Source: Styela clava (taxonomy: Eukaryota; Chordata; Ascidiacea; Stolidobranchia; Styelidae). Taken from it: 64,000 nt of DNA. The translations under genes were made by a program, and so were the position numbers. The stretch spans positions 15,863,001-15,927,000 of the forward strand of contig NC_135258.1 of the NCBI RefSeq assembly GCF_964204865.1, read 5' to 3'. Positions 1 to 14,400 of this stretch are shown one piece after another. Position 1 is the first letter of the stretch. The number at the start of each line of letters is the position of its first letter. The notes beneath the pieces are model-generated. The model was not told the DNA's origin, did not search any database, and saw only the letters and a program-made list of their open reading frames with translations.

Positions 1-159
1 ATAAGGGTCAGAGATCTGAAAATCTCATCCCCTATTCGTAATTCAAGGGTGTCTCATTGCATAATAGTAATGGTATATAAAAAATAACGTACTTTTTTGT
101 TGTTTCTTTTTCTAATCCATTGTTTATAACCATGATTTTAAAATATTTTTACTTTTTAG

Positions 160-3100
160 TGTTGTCAACATATTACTTGAACATGGTGCTGACGTTGAAG
201 CTAAGAATGCAAGTGGGAAAAACAGGTTTGTAACTGATATCTTTATATCAAAAATTAGTAGTAGTATCTAGTATTAAGTAGAAATGCGGGGATGTACAGC
301 ACAAATTGAATATTACGAAAATATTTCGTGATTACGCAATTGCATATGATCGTCTTATTCAGTTTTTATTTATATATATTATTTTGTGAAAATTTTTATG
401 TTGAACATCGCCAAATTTAATTTATATTCTTCTTCCAGATTTGATAATATAGAGCCACCAGAACGGGGAATATTTATGCTATGAATGAATACAAGGTTTA
501 AAATTACAACACAGCATTAAGATTGCTGCATCACAGCTTATCTTAGCTTGAAAGGAATTTTTTTTTATGAGATTTTAGTTAGCATTCTACCATTCATATT
601 TTCCAGTTTGATGCTTGCTTGTTTCATTGGAAATTTGGAGATTGTCAAGAGATTGAGGTTATCTGGAGCATCATGGGATGTGATGGATAGAGGAGGTAGC
701 ACACCAGTGCATTGGGCAGTTGATAGTGGAAACCCTGAACTTGTAGAATGGATGGTTTCAGATGGTGCAAAGGTAATTTTTTTCTATTGTGAGTTGTGAC
801 TATGAAGAATGTCAGTTGAATGTTGAATTGAATGTTTTTACAAAATTTTCCATTATCACCTGACTACCAACTAATGTTCAATGAGCACTTACCATATATA
901 ACCATAATATCCGGGATTTCCAAATTATGCGGTGCTAGATAATTTTGTCCGGGGTTGCCAGATTTGAGATGAATCCTTTTTTTGAATATTCCTCATCTGC
1001 TCATTTTCAAAATGATTAAATGTGTTAACTAGAAACTAGAATTGCAACTAGTTGAATCAGTTGCTCTATGATCATATGCAGAAAAACAAAACCATATTTT
1101 ATTGATTAAATGAACATAAAAATATTTCTTTTTATACATTGCGATTTTATTTGTATTACAAAAATAAAAGCATAATGAGTTCGAAAAGTTTTGAAACTCC
1201 CACATATAATTACATACTGAGTTAAAATTCTCTTCGTGTGTTTTAAGAATATTGCTATATTTCATCATGAACTCTATGAAAATTGGTTTTAATAAACAGA
1301 GTGTATAGCTTTTAAATTTTGTTTTTACATCTGTTTAGTCAGTCATTATTTCCTATTGATACTTCCTCATTTAGATTGGCATTCGAGATCGTACTGCAGG
1401 ATGGACGCCATTACTCAGGTGTTGTGCGTTATCTGGCAATAAGAAAATAGCACACAGTTTAATTAAAATGGGTTCAAATGTCAATGCATCTGATGAAGAT
1501 GGCAAAACACCACTCATGATTGCAGCATTAAATGGACACACTGATCTTGTAAAAGAACTTGTGACTTATGGAGCAAATGTTGATGCTAAAAATAAGGTTT
1601 GTTTGCATTTTTTTTGCCGTTTTTAGAGAAACATGGCTCTGTACAAGCAGCTACTACTAGGTAAAGAAGTACTATAGTACTAGAGAGACCGAAATTTTTC
1701 AGTTCAGCATTGCCTACCCAATTTATTTTGCTCTGGATAAGGTGGTGGGAATGGGATTTGAAAGAGATGTGTAACCTGCGATACCAACACATTTAACTAT
1801 GCTTTAGCCTAGGGGTGGACAAGGTTTTTGGAACCGAAGCCAACAACTTTGCCCTCCCAGACTGGCAGGCCATGTAAGTGTGACATAAAAAGTTACCGTA
1901 CATTTTGTGAACAATATTTACAGTGTTACAAAAGCAAAAGTAGATAACAATAAGCTTCGTGCCAAAACTGAATTTAACTGCAATCTTAACAAATTTCTTG
2001 AGCTATTTTTAGCTAAAACGTCAAAATTTGGTTTTAGTTTGGTTGTGGCTGCATTAGTCGGGCCAGATTGAATTACCCAACAGGCCGGACTTGGCCCCCG
2101 GGCCGTAGTTTGCTCATGTCAGCTTTGACTGCTAAGCCAGATCAGGGGATAGTGAAGAATGAGTATTTTACTCAGAATACATTCTGAAATAAAATTTTTG
2201 AATATGGAATATTGGATATATTGTTTGAATTGGGCCTACAAAGCGATTGGGACACAATATTCAAGAAAGGACCCAAGGTCAATGTATATAATGAGTTAAG
2301 ATAAACAGTAACATGATTGGTTTTCTGTTTTTTATCCCATTCAAAATGAAATGATTGCATTTCTTAAGTTGCTCAGAAGGATCAAATTATACCACGATAT
2401 TTTCTGAATTGTCCCTTCAATCAAAAGTTTATAATACTGAATAGAATTCTTTCCAAATTGAGTCTAATATTCAGTTCGAAATCCTTGCATGCACACAGTT
2501 TATTACCTAAAATTAAGCTTTCTGGAGATAGATGCAATTACCATAATTAACTTAATTCCAAGTAATATTTAACTTTCGGTTCATTTATTTTCAGTATGGA
2601 AAAAGTGCAATTGATATGGCAAAGTCTTTTGATAGAAGGGTAAGTCTAGTAAAAGAAATAAATTATTCTTTCGCTTCACATGAACGACCAAATATTTTTC
2701 ATTTCTTGTTTTAATCAACAGCTGAATAAAATTGCTTAATGGCAACTGTAGTTTGTTTAATTGGAATATTAATTAATAGAATAATATGCTAATTGTAGTG
2801 TCTAAACATACATTTAAATATAATTGCTGCATGTGAATGCTATGAGTCTCCTATTCTGACAAAATAACTGAATCTTTAGTTATTTTTCTGAATAAATGGT
2901 GTTCATGGTGACCTTGTTTAATTTTTGGATATAAAATTTTAGTAGTCGTTTGCCTAATGGAAGTTGATCATTGTATAATTTGAGTATTTCCATGAATTAA
3001 TTAATCTAGCTAATTATTAGTTAAGGTTTTCATTTATAGGTTTAGCATCCATTTAAAGTGGTGACTAGGTGAGAAAGTACGGTAGTTACTTAGTAGTGAT

Positions 3101-4713
3101 TTTTTCTCTATTTCACTTCACCAACCATAGAACAGTCAATTTTAGAAATGTGTTGCACTTACAACCAGCGGTCTATTTTTGGTTGCCTCACTTAACTTTT
3201 TTGCTGTTCAATGTTGTAGAGGCTTTCTTTATCTTGTATATACGCAAGTATCTATAGTATACTGTATTGCCATCTAGGGCTGAGAAGCCACGGAACCGTA
3301 ATGCTTTGTTGGAGTTGTATCTCAGCTTACCCTTCATATTAGATGAAGCTGATGCTATAGAAATTTTAGTGGTTCCAGTCCTAACTATCTGATTTTTTTT
3401 TCATATCAATATTTTTCAATACAAATCAATCCATTTATGCTTATAATTTTACGTAGTATCAATTCAAAATTGAAATTTTCTATGTTAAAGTTTATGCTAA
3501 TATTTGATACCCCCCATATCATTGTCTTGAGTCTCACTTAAGCAAAACTGCATTTAAGAAGATGTTTCATAGTTGTGTTTATGACGAAGACCTCAATGGC
3601 TATGAAACGGAAGCTGAAGTGTAGCGCACTTTGTACACACACTAACACAACACACTTAAAATTATGATTCTGGTTAAATAGTTAAACGATTTCTTGTAAA
3701 TGAAATTAATTTTGGTTCCAAAATTTATGGAATTACAGCAATAATTTCAAACATTCACTTTTTACAACATTGTCCTTCTCTCTTTGTCCTATATTTACTT
3801 TGATACATCTTCATTAACTGCAAACAAACTTTACATTGTCAAACATGTCTAACACCATAGTCACCCTTTTATATGATGGCTTACTAGTAACAAACTACCG
3901 GTATGTAAATGTTTGCTCAATGTACTTGATCTGCTAGAGGAATTTGTTAGGAATTGAATTTAATGATTCCTGGTTCTATCTATATTTCACATTGCTTTTT
4001 GTAGCACGCTACACATCCCGCTCACATTTTATTTTAACAATGCACTTGCCACAAGAATTTATTTTTGTCAAAAAAACTATCTTTCACTTTTTATACATAT
4101 ATCTTTGATGAGAACGGATTGACTAACTGCAGTTTCTTATGTACATACGAGTTTTGAAAAAAAAAAATTGTTTTGCCAAATTTTCAATTCCATGCCGAAC
4201 CCATAAAACCTGTATCACTGTATTTTATTCAAATCTATAAGAATCTATTAAGAACAATTTATGTCGCTCCAGAAGTATTGACGCACAACCTGAACCCTAT
4301 CATTCCATGAAAAAATCGAAAATATCTGAGTGACTCAACCAACGTACACTGCCTATTCATTTATTTAAAATAGGTCTTCTATCCTAGGCTTATTTTCACT
4401 AGATTCCTCAGACTTAGCTCTGGAATAAGTCATGTGTTTGAAAAATTCTAGAAGGCTGTAGTTATTTATATTCATTGTTGAGAAGGCTTGATTCATTGAC
4501 TCAAACTCCGATCAAATACTAAAGGTATCTCGAGTTGCAAAATTGACTCTACTCGAGGTTCAGGGACATCTACCCCTGCAATGGTTGTATATACTCCATC
4601 ATACTTTGTTATACCCTTCACTGAATAATTCGTATAATTCAATCTTCTTTTCTTTTCAGCCAATATTGAAATATTTTGAGGAATTACTGGAAAAGAAGGA
4701 AAGTAACCCATAA
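160..4713 (+). CDS. FANK1: FANK1-like ankyrin-repeat protein, C-terminal exons (5' part outside window)
   Basis: Five exons with AG/GT borders and continuous phase: 160-225, 607-772, 1375-1596, 2595-2639 and 4660-4713 (TAA at 4711-4713). The joined protein is a run of ankyrin repeats: a unit ending in LLEHGADVEAKNASGK, then LMLACFIGNLEIVKRLRLSGA, a unit with the FANK1-typical VHWAVDSGNPELVEWM, the block DRTAGWTPLLRCCALSGNKK, and GKTPLMIAALNGHTDLVKEL. It ends in a short charged helix, FEELLEKKESNP. Order and spacing match the C-terminal half of vertebrate FANK1 (fibronectin type III plus ankyrin), including the diagnostic tRTAGWTPLLR-xSAVSGN segment. The fibronectin domain and first ankyrin units must lie upstream of base 1. 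In mammals FANK1 is a testis-expressed nuclear protein; that role is carried over by homology only. The gene is tail-to-tail with the TTC41-like gene. Confidence 0.9.
1636..2122. repeat. SINE remnant (about 1636-1800) followed by a hAT-type miniature element (1810-2122)
   Basis: These lie in FANK1 intron 1597-2594. The first part resembles, in reverse, the tRNA-derived SINE seen elsewhere here: 'gcattgcctacccaattt' and 'taacctgcgataccaacac' recur at 10185-10315 and 14880-14990. The second part starts with 'aggggtggacaaggttttt' and ends with 'gtagtttgctcatgtcag'. It is a diverged sister of the element at 8909-9176. Its flanking 8-mers (ctttagcc and ctttgact) are a worn target duplication. Confidence 0.6.
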
Positions 4714-7700
4714 TACAAAGACAATCAACTATTCTACCTTTTATTATTCTCAACGTACTTTTTTTCTTTCAATTTTCATTACTGTAATATATAAATTCAG
4801 ATAAGCATTATATAAAATGGATGCCCAAAATACTTTCCTATTCTGAGATTTTATATTAATACTTTGTGATTGAATGTGTTTTAAATGATCCCAAAAGGCA
4901 AAAGAATTATTGTTTTGTATGATTCCACATAACTAATCTATTTGTTGTACAATCTCTTATTGTAGTGGCTTGAGGTAGCTAGAATTTGGTTCACAAAGTC
5001 TCTCAATGTTCTCACTTCACCCTGTACTCAGTGATTGGATTCTAGACTTTTGGAACAAGTTCTCTTTTCTAATGAACTTTGATCCTAACAACAAGAAGTT
5101 TCTCCATTTCAGAAAACCATGCAAAACTTATAAGCTCTATAAAAACACAAGAACTTGATAATATAAGATTACATAAATCTAATAAATAACTATTGGAACA
5201 CAAAATCGAGCGCTAGTTGTCAGCTGTGGGGCATGTTACCCATTTGCAGCAGTCTTCTTACATTCAAAACAAAAATAAGTTTGCTGATTATTGCAACATT
5301 TTAAAAAGGGTTCACACAAATAATCATCACTGCTTCCTCTAAGTCTAAATGCTAAACAATAACAGGAAGCCAGTTCCATTCTTAATCATAATTATTTCAT
5401 TTTAGAATTACACATTGTAAATATATCTTTGTGGATGTTATCTTTCATTCATCATCAACACCATTCTTTGTATTAGATTCATTTCCTAGTTTAGAAATAC
5501 ATAAATTGTTGTTCTGAAGTTACTTTTTTAGACATGTCTAATATTCTTAAACTCTCAGTATAGTCAGTTTTTGTGTTATAGATTTTTTTGAATATTATTA
5601 TATAAGTCGTACTCGTTTTCAATGAAATTATATTATTGCAACCAATTAATTTTATGCAGTAAAATACTTATTTGTTGATCATTCACAACTCTGTTGGTTA
5701 CTGATCAATGTCAGTGATTAAGTCAAACACTAATTAAAAATTTACTTTTGAGAAATCAAAAACATGATTTGCAAGTGGAAGCATAACTGATTATGCAATA
5801 TAATTCCATATATCCATGATTCAAATTAGAAAGGAATATGCTAAAATGAATTAGTTATGATACTTGTCTACCATTTAGGTGTGTTTCGTACACACATTGC
5901 AACTTGAGATTGGGGGAAATTTCACTTCACTGAGATTTTAAAGGGTATCCAATGAACTGTTCTCATCTTCGTGTTTGTTAGATTATTTCTGTTGGAGACT
6001 GATTTTTATAATTTGTGTTATGTATACTTGTACTACTTTCAATTAGGATAGTAGATTCACCCAACCCTAGAGACAACCTTGAGATATTATAAAGAGAGGC
6101 GGTTCCTCATAAGTTTGGACATCCTCAAATTGCTACGTTCTTTTACTTTTCTCTTTTGAAATGGTGTGAAACTGAACCCAAATATATCACATTCGATTTA
6201 TTTCTCACGTGTTACATCGCATGTTCACATAAATTCATTACACATAAAGTATATGTTCCTTCTTGAAATGTTGTATGTTTTACATATTTTGATCATCCTT
6301 GTGTTGATCGTTTAAATGCAATTGTATGAAGTGTTTTTCTGTCAGAGTTACAATTGTTTATTCATGTTATATACTTGGGTATAAGCAGTTTAAGACCGAC
6401 TAATGCACAACTACTACCATAATTCTTCAACATACTCACAGCACTGATTTTATCTTGTCTTGTTATTACCACTGTATTAAAGTGTTTTGTTTATACATTT
6501 GTTTGTCTAGCTGCTTTCAAAAATAAAAAAAAAGATATTTGAATTTTTTTGACTGAATATGAGAAAATATTTATTATGAGCTGAGAATTCTTCCATCTAG
6601 TAACTTGTTTGCAAAATAGATGACAATTTTTTTAAATTTTCAAAAGTATTTACATATCAATTCGGTCTACATATTATCTTTTTACTTTTCAGTTCAAGAA
6701 AAAATTTTCATTTACCTATTTTTTTTATACAATAAGCGGAGAAGGCAAAATGCAACTTTGATAATATACATTATATTGTAGTAGATATATAAAATCACAG
6801 TATTAATACATATAAAAAAATATTGTGTTTAAAGTATGAGTAATAAATAAAATCAAGCCCATGAAATATATTCCGAAGTCACCAAGCATATATTAAATAA
6901 AAATTATAGGGTAGGTTTCTTAGGCTCTTCAATTGGATAATGCTAGCAGAGGTGATGTAAAAAGGTAGATATGGAATGCTGATGTGGTGTATTCACAGTT
7001 AGGTAATTACAACATTAAAAGCAATTTATTACAGAGTATTTAAAAGGTATATGTTTACTCCTGGAATAGACAGCGCTAATATAAGCTACAGAAACTATCT
7101 AATCATGTCTAGATCAGTGTAAACAAGCAAGAACATTTGTGATAAATAAAAGAACTTTTCATCTATTCGATGTAGAGTTTGAAGTAGGCCAAGGTTTCTC
7201 AAAGTTGGCTGATTTTATTATAATAGAGCAGGCGGCCACGTTGGAAGTGGGTCATGAAAGTTTGAGAACCTCTGAGCTAGGCTATATGGAGCACATACAT
7301 ACTTTTTCATTGCAAACAACCTGTTTAAATGTTTCTTTGTTCGACTTTCATACAGGATTGGTGTTTTTTGAAGGAAAAAATTTCTTTGCGAATAACCTAT
7401 TTTACCATGGATCTGACTTTCAAAACCTACTGTAACCTTTTGCTTGAAGTTTTATAACCCAAAAGATATCATCAAATCTAATTTACTTAAAAAATAAAAG
7501 CATTATGAATTAAACCAGCAGTTTGTGCATGAGGATTCCTTACAAATCGACTAGGCAAAAAATTAATGACATTTCGAATATGGCAAGTTTCAATGGAAGG
7601 ATTTGATATCAGTGAAGACACAGAGCATAAAAAGTAGAAACAAATCTGGCAATACAAAACAATACTGCAACAGTTAAATAATCTCGATGAAAAGTCCTTG

Positions 7701-8446
7701 AATCTCTTTTGCAAAAAATATATCAAATGCATCATCTTTACACCTTGTTTGAATTTGAAGTGAATGCACTGCCTGGACGAATCTAAAAGTAATTTTTTGT
7801 ATAATTAACCTAGGTACATTTGAATATCAGGGAATGATATGGATAGGAGTATTGAAATGGTAATGTGTTAACTAAAATAGCAATGCTGAGTGGGTGTCCT
7901 CAAAATTTAGACATGATATAAGTTTGGGCGCTCCAAAAGTGAGTGTACCTATATGTAGATAACTAATTTTGTTCGCCGCATTTACATCAAGTTGTGTAAA
8001 AGGACTGAAACATATGGGCAGGGGGTACATTCACTTTCCTGACTAATATACTCTAATTATTGCATTATAGTTGGGAGGTGTATAAACTACAGCTGCAATT
8101 TGTATGCACAATGGTCTAGCCATTAAAGTGTTAGACTTGACTGTGTTGGCATCACAGGCACACATCTTGGGTTGAAATCTCATGCCCATGGTGTATAGGC
8201 AATGCTAAACTAGAAAGATTTCGTTAATAGTTGCTCTTTACACATTGATATTAGTAGATACTTGCTTATACGTGGCCTTGTTTGGAACATCATATAAAAA
8301 ATAAGTAAACAATGGCTGCTGTATGGAATGACTCTGACGATTTTTAAATTATTTCAATTAAAAATTTTTTTGAAACTTTCTAAAGCTTTAACGAGAATGT
8401 ACAAAGCAAAGAAGGCAAAAATACTGTCTATAGTCACATGCGAAGC
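4714..8446. other. Gene-free interval between the FANK1 and TTC41 3' ends
   Basis: This is AT-rich, with stops in all frames and no exon-like stretch I can support. It holds the 3' ends of both flanking convergent genes, a short hAT-type fragment around 7186-7274 whose ends read 'ccaaggtttctcaaagttgg' and 'gtttgagaacctctg', and a SINE at about 8106-8290. The 98-codon open frame at 7139-7435 runs through that hAT fragment and is not a gene. Confidence 0.6.
8106..8290 (+). repeat. tRNA-derived SINE, family B
   Basis: A tRNA-like head contains an A-box-like stretch (tggtctagccattaaag) and a B-box-like stretch (gggttgaaatctc) about 55 bp further on. The 3' part 'cttatacgtggccttgtttgg' recurs as variants at 15828-15850, 27250-27280, 42715-42740 and 47970-47995. 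Related heads on the other strand are at 10185-10315 and 14880-14990. This looks like a Pol III-transcribed retroposon family scattered through the window. Confidence 0.55.
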
Positions 8447-11400
8447 CTAAAAAATGGGTGCCTTGGCTTTTTTGGCTCTGGGGACAAAAAAACAACATTC
8501 ATTGCTAACCTGTTTATGTTTCGATGGTAGAACATGTCCAGGCATTGGATATCGACCAGGAACATTATACCAGGCAGTTTTATGACTCAGACCAGAAGAT
8601 GCGACATTTTGCCTTGATGATTTAGGTGGAGGAAGAATGGTTTCTATTGTGCTGTGAGATCCATGGACGGCGAGAGAAAGAGCATTTGGACCGGATGGAA
8701 TGTGACAATGTTTTTTATGTGCATTATGTCGTATTTGAAGGACGGATTTCATCATCATGCTGTCTCCACTACGAAAAGAAAATTCTGACCGAGCCTTGTG
8801 AAATAAAAAGAAGATGTAAGGAATTGGGAATTTACAATTTTGTTATGGAAGCATTGGATGAGTCTCTAGAACAATGCCAACCAAAATTGTCACAAACACC
8901 ATCTACAACAGGGGTGGGCAAGGTTTTTAGACCAAGGGCCAGAAATTTTGCCCACCTAGACTGGCGGGCCATGTAAGCTAACACCTAAAATTCAACTTAC
9001 ACAGACTGCTATCATAATCTAACGATCCTACTGCACCATACAAATTTCAATAACAACAACTATGTAGTTCATGCAGAATTTAATAAAGGCGGAAATTTAT
9101 GGCAGCATCCGGTGGGCCATATTGAATCAGCCAGCTGGCCGAATTTGGCCCGTGGGCCGTAGTTTCCCCATGTCAGATCTACAACCATTAGAAGATACTT
9201 GAGTTTGTTGAGTTGAAGGCTTCAACAAACATCAAATATACTTATGATGGGGACTTTATCAAAGTTTGATCCTTTTATGCTATCGCTGTCTGATGACAGT
9301 ATCACTTGGCCTACGGTCCTATGCTATAGGACTATGTTGACACCACAAGTTTAAGATTTTGGGTTACGACCCCCTACCGAAAGTAAAGTAGGCAATCCCG
9401 AAACTGGAATACAGTCCAACCAAAATTAGTAGCTTCTGCTTGGGTAGGGTCATGTTCAAAGTGATAACACCTCAAAAAAAGGACAAATACCAAAGTACCT
9501 TACCTTATAGGAACGTTGTGAATGCCTTTTCAAAGATGATATCGGCATTGATTTTCCACTGAGAGTGTCGACTTCAAGTTTGACAGACAATCGACTTTGT
9601 CTACCGGCAGGAATAATCATGACAGGAATTTCATTTGTGTCATCTTCTTTAAATGTAACAACATCATGATGATCAAGATCTAGATGGTTGTCATCATCAG
9701 CTTGATTTATCCAACCACCATGGATTGTAACATCGGGTTTCAATGCTAAATGGTCACCACTATCATATGTGAGACCATGTGTGGAATCCTTTGCTTTCCC
9801 TAAAAGAATAGCAAATGCTATTTATTAAAATCCTTCGCCTGTTAACAAATTTGGTAAAATAGCAATAATACAAATACAAGGTTTCCATGAGGTCCCTCTA
9901 CAATTTCAATTTTGTTATGGAGTCAGTTCTCAATATATCGTAACCAGGTTTGTTGTTTTTATATTAATAATTGTTTAAGTATTTTTACTTCATTTAATAC
10001 ATCTATGAAGGTCAAAACAATATACAGTATCTATAAATTCCCTTTGCGATTTTAAAATTTTTTAAGACTTTATGGACACCCTATATAATTTGTTTATGCA
10101 ATGTATTTATACGTTTTTCACTCAGCACAATTGGCTACTACGAAGCAAGGATTTACTATAGTTTGGATTAATCAGTATTTTTCCTGTTCGGACTTGCCTA
10201 CCCAAGTTATTACACCTAGGTTAGGTGGGTGCGTGGAATTTAAATCCGAGATATCAACCTGTGGTACCATCATAGTTGAGTCTAATGCTTTAATCACTAT
10301 GCCATCTCTCCTATCCTGTCACAAACTTATGGAAGGGAGATTTACATTACAATATTGAAATCACACTTCCTGCCTACCTTTATCTTGCGCTGCCAAAGAC
10401 TTCCCTTCAGAAAGGATTGATGACGGTATTTCAGACAAATGCTTCAATAAAGCAGATGATGGCTGAAAAAAGTAAATATAGTTCAATGCAAAAAATTCGT
10501 TTAGAAGTGTTATTAAAGCAAAAACGAAATATTATAACATTGAGCTTACAAGTAATATGTCTTAGATTACAATCAGCAAAGAACACGGAGATGTCTTTGG
10601 AATTCGTTTATAACATTCAAAGTTGAAATACAGGGGAAAATTTTGTAACATATTCAATCAAGGAAACAAATCAAATGACAGTTTCTGTTAAGAAATATTT
10701 GAGTAAGTGCTGGAAAATAATGATTTACTAGCGTGCCTACTAAGGAGGAAATCAATATACCAAATTAAGAGCCAAATTCAAAATATCTTATTCACCTTTT
10801 TTCGTGTATTTTCTTTCGGCGTGACAGCAACACGTTTGCCATATGATGCAGTACTGAAAGCACTGTATGGACGACTCGTACCTCCTGATATGGCTCGAAA
10901 ACTTGATTGTTTTCCATATTTCGTATTCTGGAAAATAAAAAATTCAACTTGTTAACACTCTGACTACTTACTATTGTGTAAATTTGTCTGCTTTCGTCTG
11001 CATTTTACAAGAAATTTGCTCAAAGCAGGGCGCATGCACTCACATAAATGAAGGAGATTGATATCTGAGTGAAGTTATGGGTAGTCACTAAAGAGCTACA
11101 GAGACTATACAGAATCATGGCATAGAATTATCCGTCAGTAAATACTGGTTGGTGCGAGATTTGAAGCAGTTTATATCTCACTTCATAGATGAAACAACTT
11201 TCTAGCATTGCTTAAAAGCAGTGTTCCTTCTAAGAAAACTATACACTGAGCAAATGTTTGTTCTAGTGAGCTTGAAGAGTTAGCAGATTCCTAAATGAAT
11301 TACAAACTTTGTGAAATATTACAAATTACAATAGTATAATATATTATCAGAATGCAAACAAATTACACATTTAATTATATTAGCTTCTCCCTGTTTTCGT

Positions 11401-14400
11401 GCTTTTCCAATGTTTATACACTTTGTCAATGTTTACTGCTGAATTTTGATATGCAGCTGATTCATTATTAGGCGTTGGAAAATATGACAGGCCATGCTTT
11501 GGAAACGTAATGTTGCAGTGCGTGAGATTTTTTTGCGCAAATTTTTCATTAGTACTGCACAATAGCACAGTTGCGCAACTTGCGAAAAATGAATAGATTG
11601 TACTGATGTGATGATGAAATATCACAGTCATTTCAAATATATATATGGTATATTAGCCATTCTGGTTTTTTCAAAATGAGGACACAAGATGTTGATAAAG
11701 TGCTGAAATTTTTTAAATTGCAAAATTAATTTATTGATGAAATATATAAATTGTTGGCCCCTACAGGTGACACCCTAACAATGATTAAAATAAAACAAAT
11801 CTAGTTAGGATTGTTGAGAACTTTGTGAAAACCATGTATAATGTTGCATCCTAATATTTCGATCAGCGCACTAAGACTAAATAAGAACTATCTCCCTATC
11901 TACCTTTTCAAGATCAGCCGGTGCAGTACATGGACGATTTTTCAGAATTTTTTTTAAATCATGTTCATGCCAAGACAATGTACTGTATGGACGATCATAG
12001 GTTCTTTCATCGGGTGGTTTTGCAGAACCATATTTGTATTGTCCTCTCTTGAGATTTATAGATAATTTTCGAATGTCGCTGTTAGAAAAAATGAAAAAAA
12101 GGGAAAGGCACGTTATAAGGCTTATGGTCGGGTACAGGGGCGTAGACAGAAATTTTCAAAGGGGGGGTTCTGAATTTTTTTTTTGCCAAGTTAGATCGAA
12201 ACAGCTAGTGGGTCTGACCGAACGCTGGAATACGGTCTGAAAAGCATTTCAGGCTACGGAAAATTGCTATTTATCATACAGAAAAATGATTTTATTTATT
12301 TTTACATTCAAAAAGGGGGGGTTCCGACCCGCAAAACCACCCCCCCTGGCTACGCCACTGGTCGGGTAATAGGAAAGCATGAAATGCTATACCTTCACAA
12401 ATAATTCTTTGAATGACTAGTTAAGCATATTCTTATTCTAAAACAAGCTGTGAAGGTAGTTATAACCAGGTTACAAAGTCATAATCATAGTACTATCTTC
12501 GTGCAAATACGATTGCAGATTAGACATCTCGGCTTCACACCCCAAGTACTTGGCAATGCCGACGGGAAAGACTACATTCTTCACAACTAATGAGTAGCTC
12601 CTACCTATCATTATGTAAAATTGGCTGCTTTTATAAGGGCCTTGTTGGCAGTGAAAGACGCGTGTGTATAAGCATCACAAAAAATATACTGTAATAACTC
12701 ATTCAATCAAAGACCATTTCTATCAAATTCTATTTAACAACAGAGAATAAACTTGTTCCTAAGAATTCTATGACAAAATAAAATTAAAAGTTGTGGCACT
12801 CAACAAGCTTGGCATTCAAGTAGTCCTCAATCTCACCAGGTTGAAACAAAATCTGAATTGGTTTCAGTCAAAACTTACTTGCTTATTTCAGGTATATCAT
12901 TAGTATGTTGTGTGTTAGTTTGTGTCATGTACATATCCATTGCATGCTCTAAACATTCTTTGGCTTCTTGTGTTGAACAGAGAGAACCTTCCATTTTCAA
13001 CAATTTACCTGGGTTAAAAAAATACTGGTATCAAAAAAATGCAGTGATGTGTAGAATGCAAATTACGCCTAAATAATACAGTACCTAGAAAACTAGAAAG
13101 TACATATTAACATTAAATTTGATTGTGACACACTACTTCATTGCTATAAATGCAATTAAACTTGACTATGTTGCTTTTGATGAATGCATATACTATAATC
13201 ATCACATACTAACAGCTCACGAAAAATATTTCCATATTACTCATTGTAACGTATAGCATATTGTTGCTGTAAAAATTGTAATTGTGTCTAAATGGATCAC
13301 TACATCATATAAGTCAGGGGTGGCCAACAAGTCAATCGCGATCGACCGGTCGATCTCCACGTCTCAAGTAGTCGATCGCGTCTCATGTACACTATTTGAG
13401 TCTAGGAAAGTCCGATAGAGCATATTATTAAGTAACAAATGAAAATTTTGCCGCTGCCAAGGTTAAGAAATTAACGTGCCGAATATCGCGATCGAAAGCA
13501 GGTTGGCCACCCCTGATATTAGTTATTATTATTTATTCTATATTATTATTATCTATACTATTATTACCCTACTATATTATTGATGCTATTTTATATATCT
13601 TGGTTTCTACTCTTCGGGCAAATTTGAAATAGTCCTCTTGAGAAGTGGATTCATGGTTAAAAGAGATATCTTGATAAAACATGAAAATTTTAATTTACAT
13701 GATGGATGGACAAGGAACAATATCAACTAATATTTATGATTTGAGCACTCTTTACAAGAAAATTTTCATACAATGCTAATTCACACCTATTAAGCCATTG
13801 GTCCGATGAATAGCCATTACTGTGGTGTTACAGTGCGTCAAAGTTCTTGATCATAACAGACTTTGAGAAAATGAAATCTCACCTATTTTATGCAGAACAG
13901 ATGCTTCACTATCCTTAGCTGAATTATGTTGAAATATATGTAATGCTTGTTTGTAAGCCAAAAGTGAAATTCTTTGACCTTCGTTCCTAAAATAAATTCA
14001 AAGAATCAATTTGAAACTGAATCAGAATGAAGAAATTTACCTCATGTGATAAATTTGAGAAGACACCAATCAAATCAGAATGGGTGAAAAAAATTTTTGG
14101 GAAAAGTTATCGACTCCTTACAATCATATCCTTAGCATGAAGCTACAAGTTTAAATTAAATCGTAGTACCAGGTTCAATATTTATTTCAACATCCTTTTT
14201 TTCGGATATCGGCAATGAAAAGGATAAATCTATATGTTACCATGGAAATTAATCTAAAGCCTCGATTGCTCTGAATTTGAAGAATTTTTCTTTCAGTATT
14301 ATCATATCCGTTCATTTTACATTAGCAATAGAGCAAACTTCAATTATTGAATTTCTTAAAAACTCATAAAACTCAAATCTTGCCATACGCAATTCTATTT

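Noticed and set aside
7139..7435. 98-codon plus-strand open frame
   Set aside because: It passes through a hAT-type fragment and has no splice context or recognisable protein.
8626..8976. 116-codon plus-strand open frame
   Set aside because: It is antisense to the last TTC41 exon and runs into the hAT element; the minus-strand frame has homology, this one does not.
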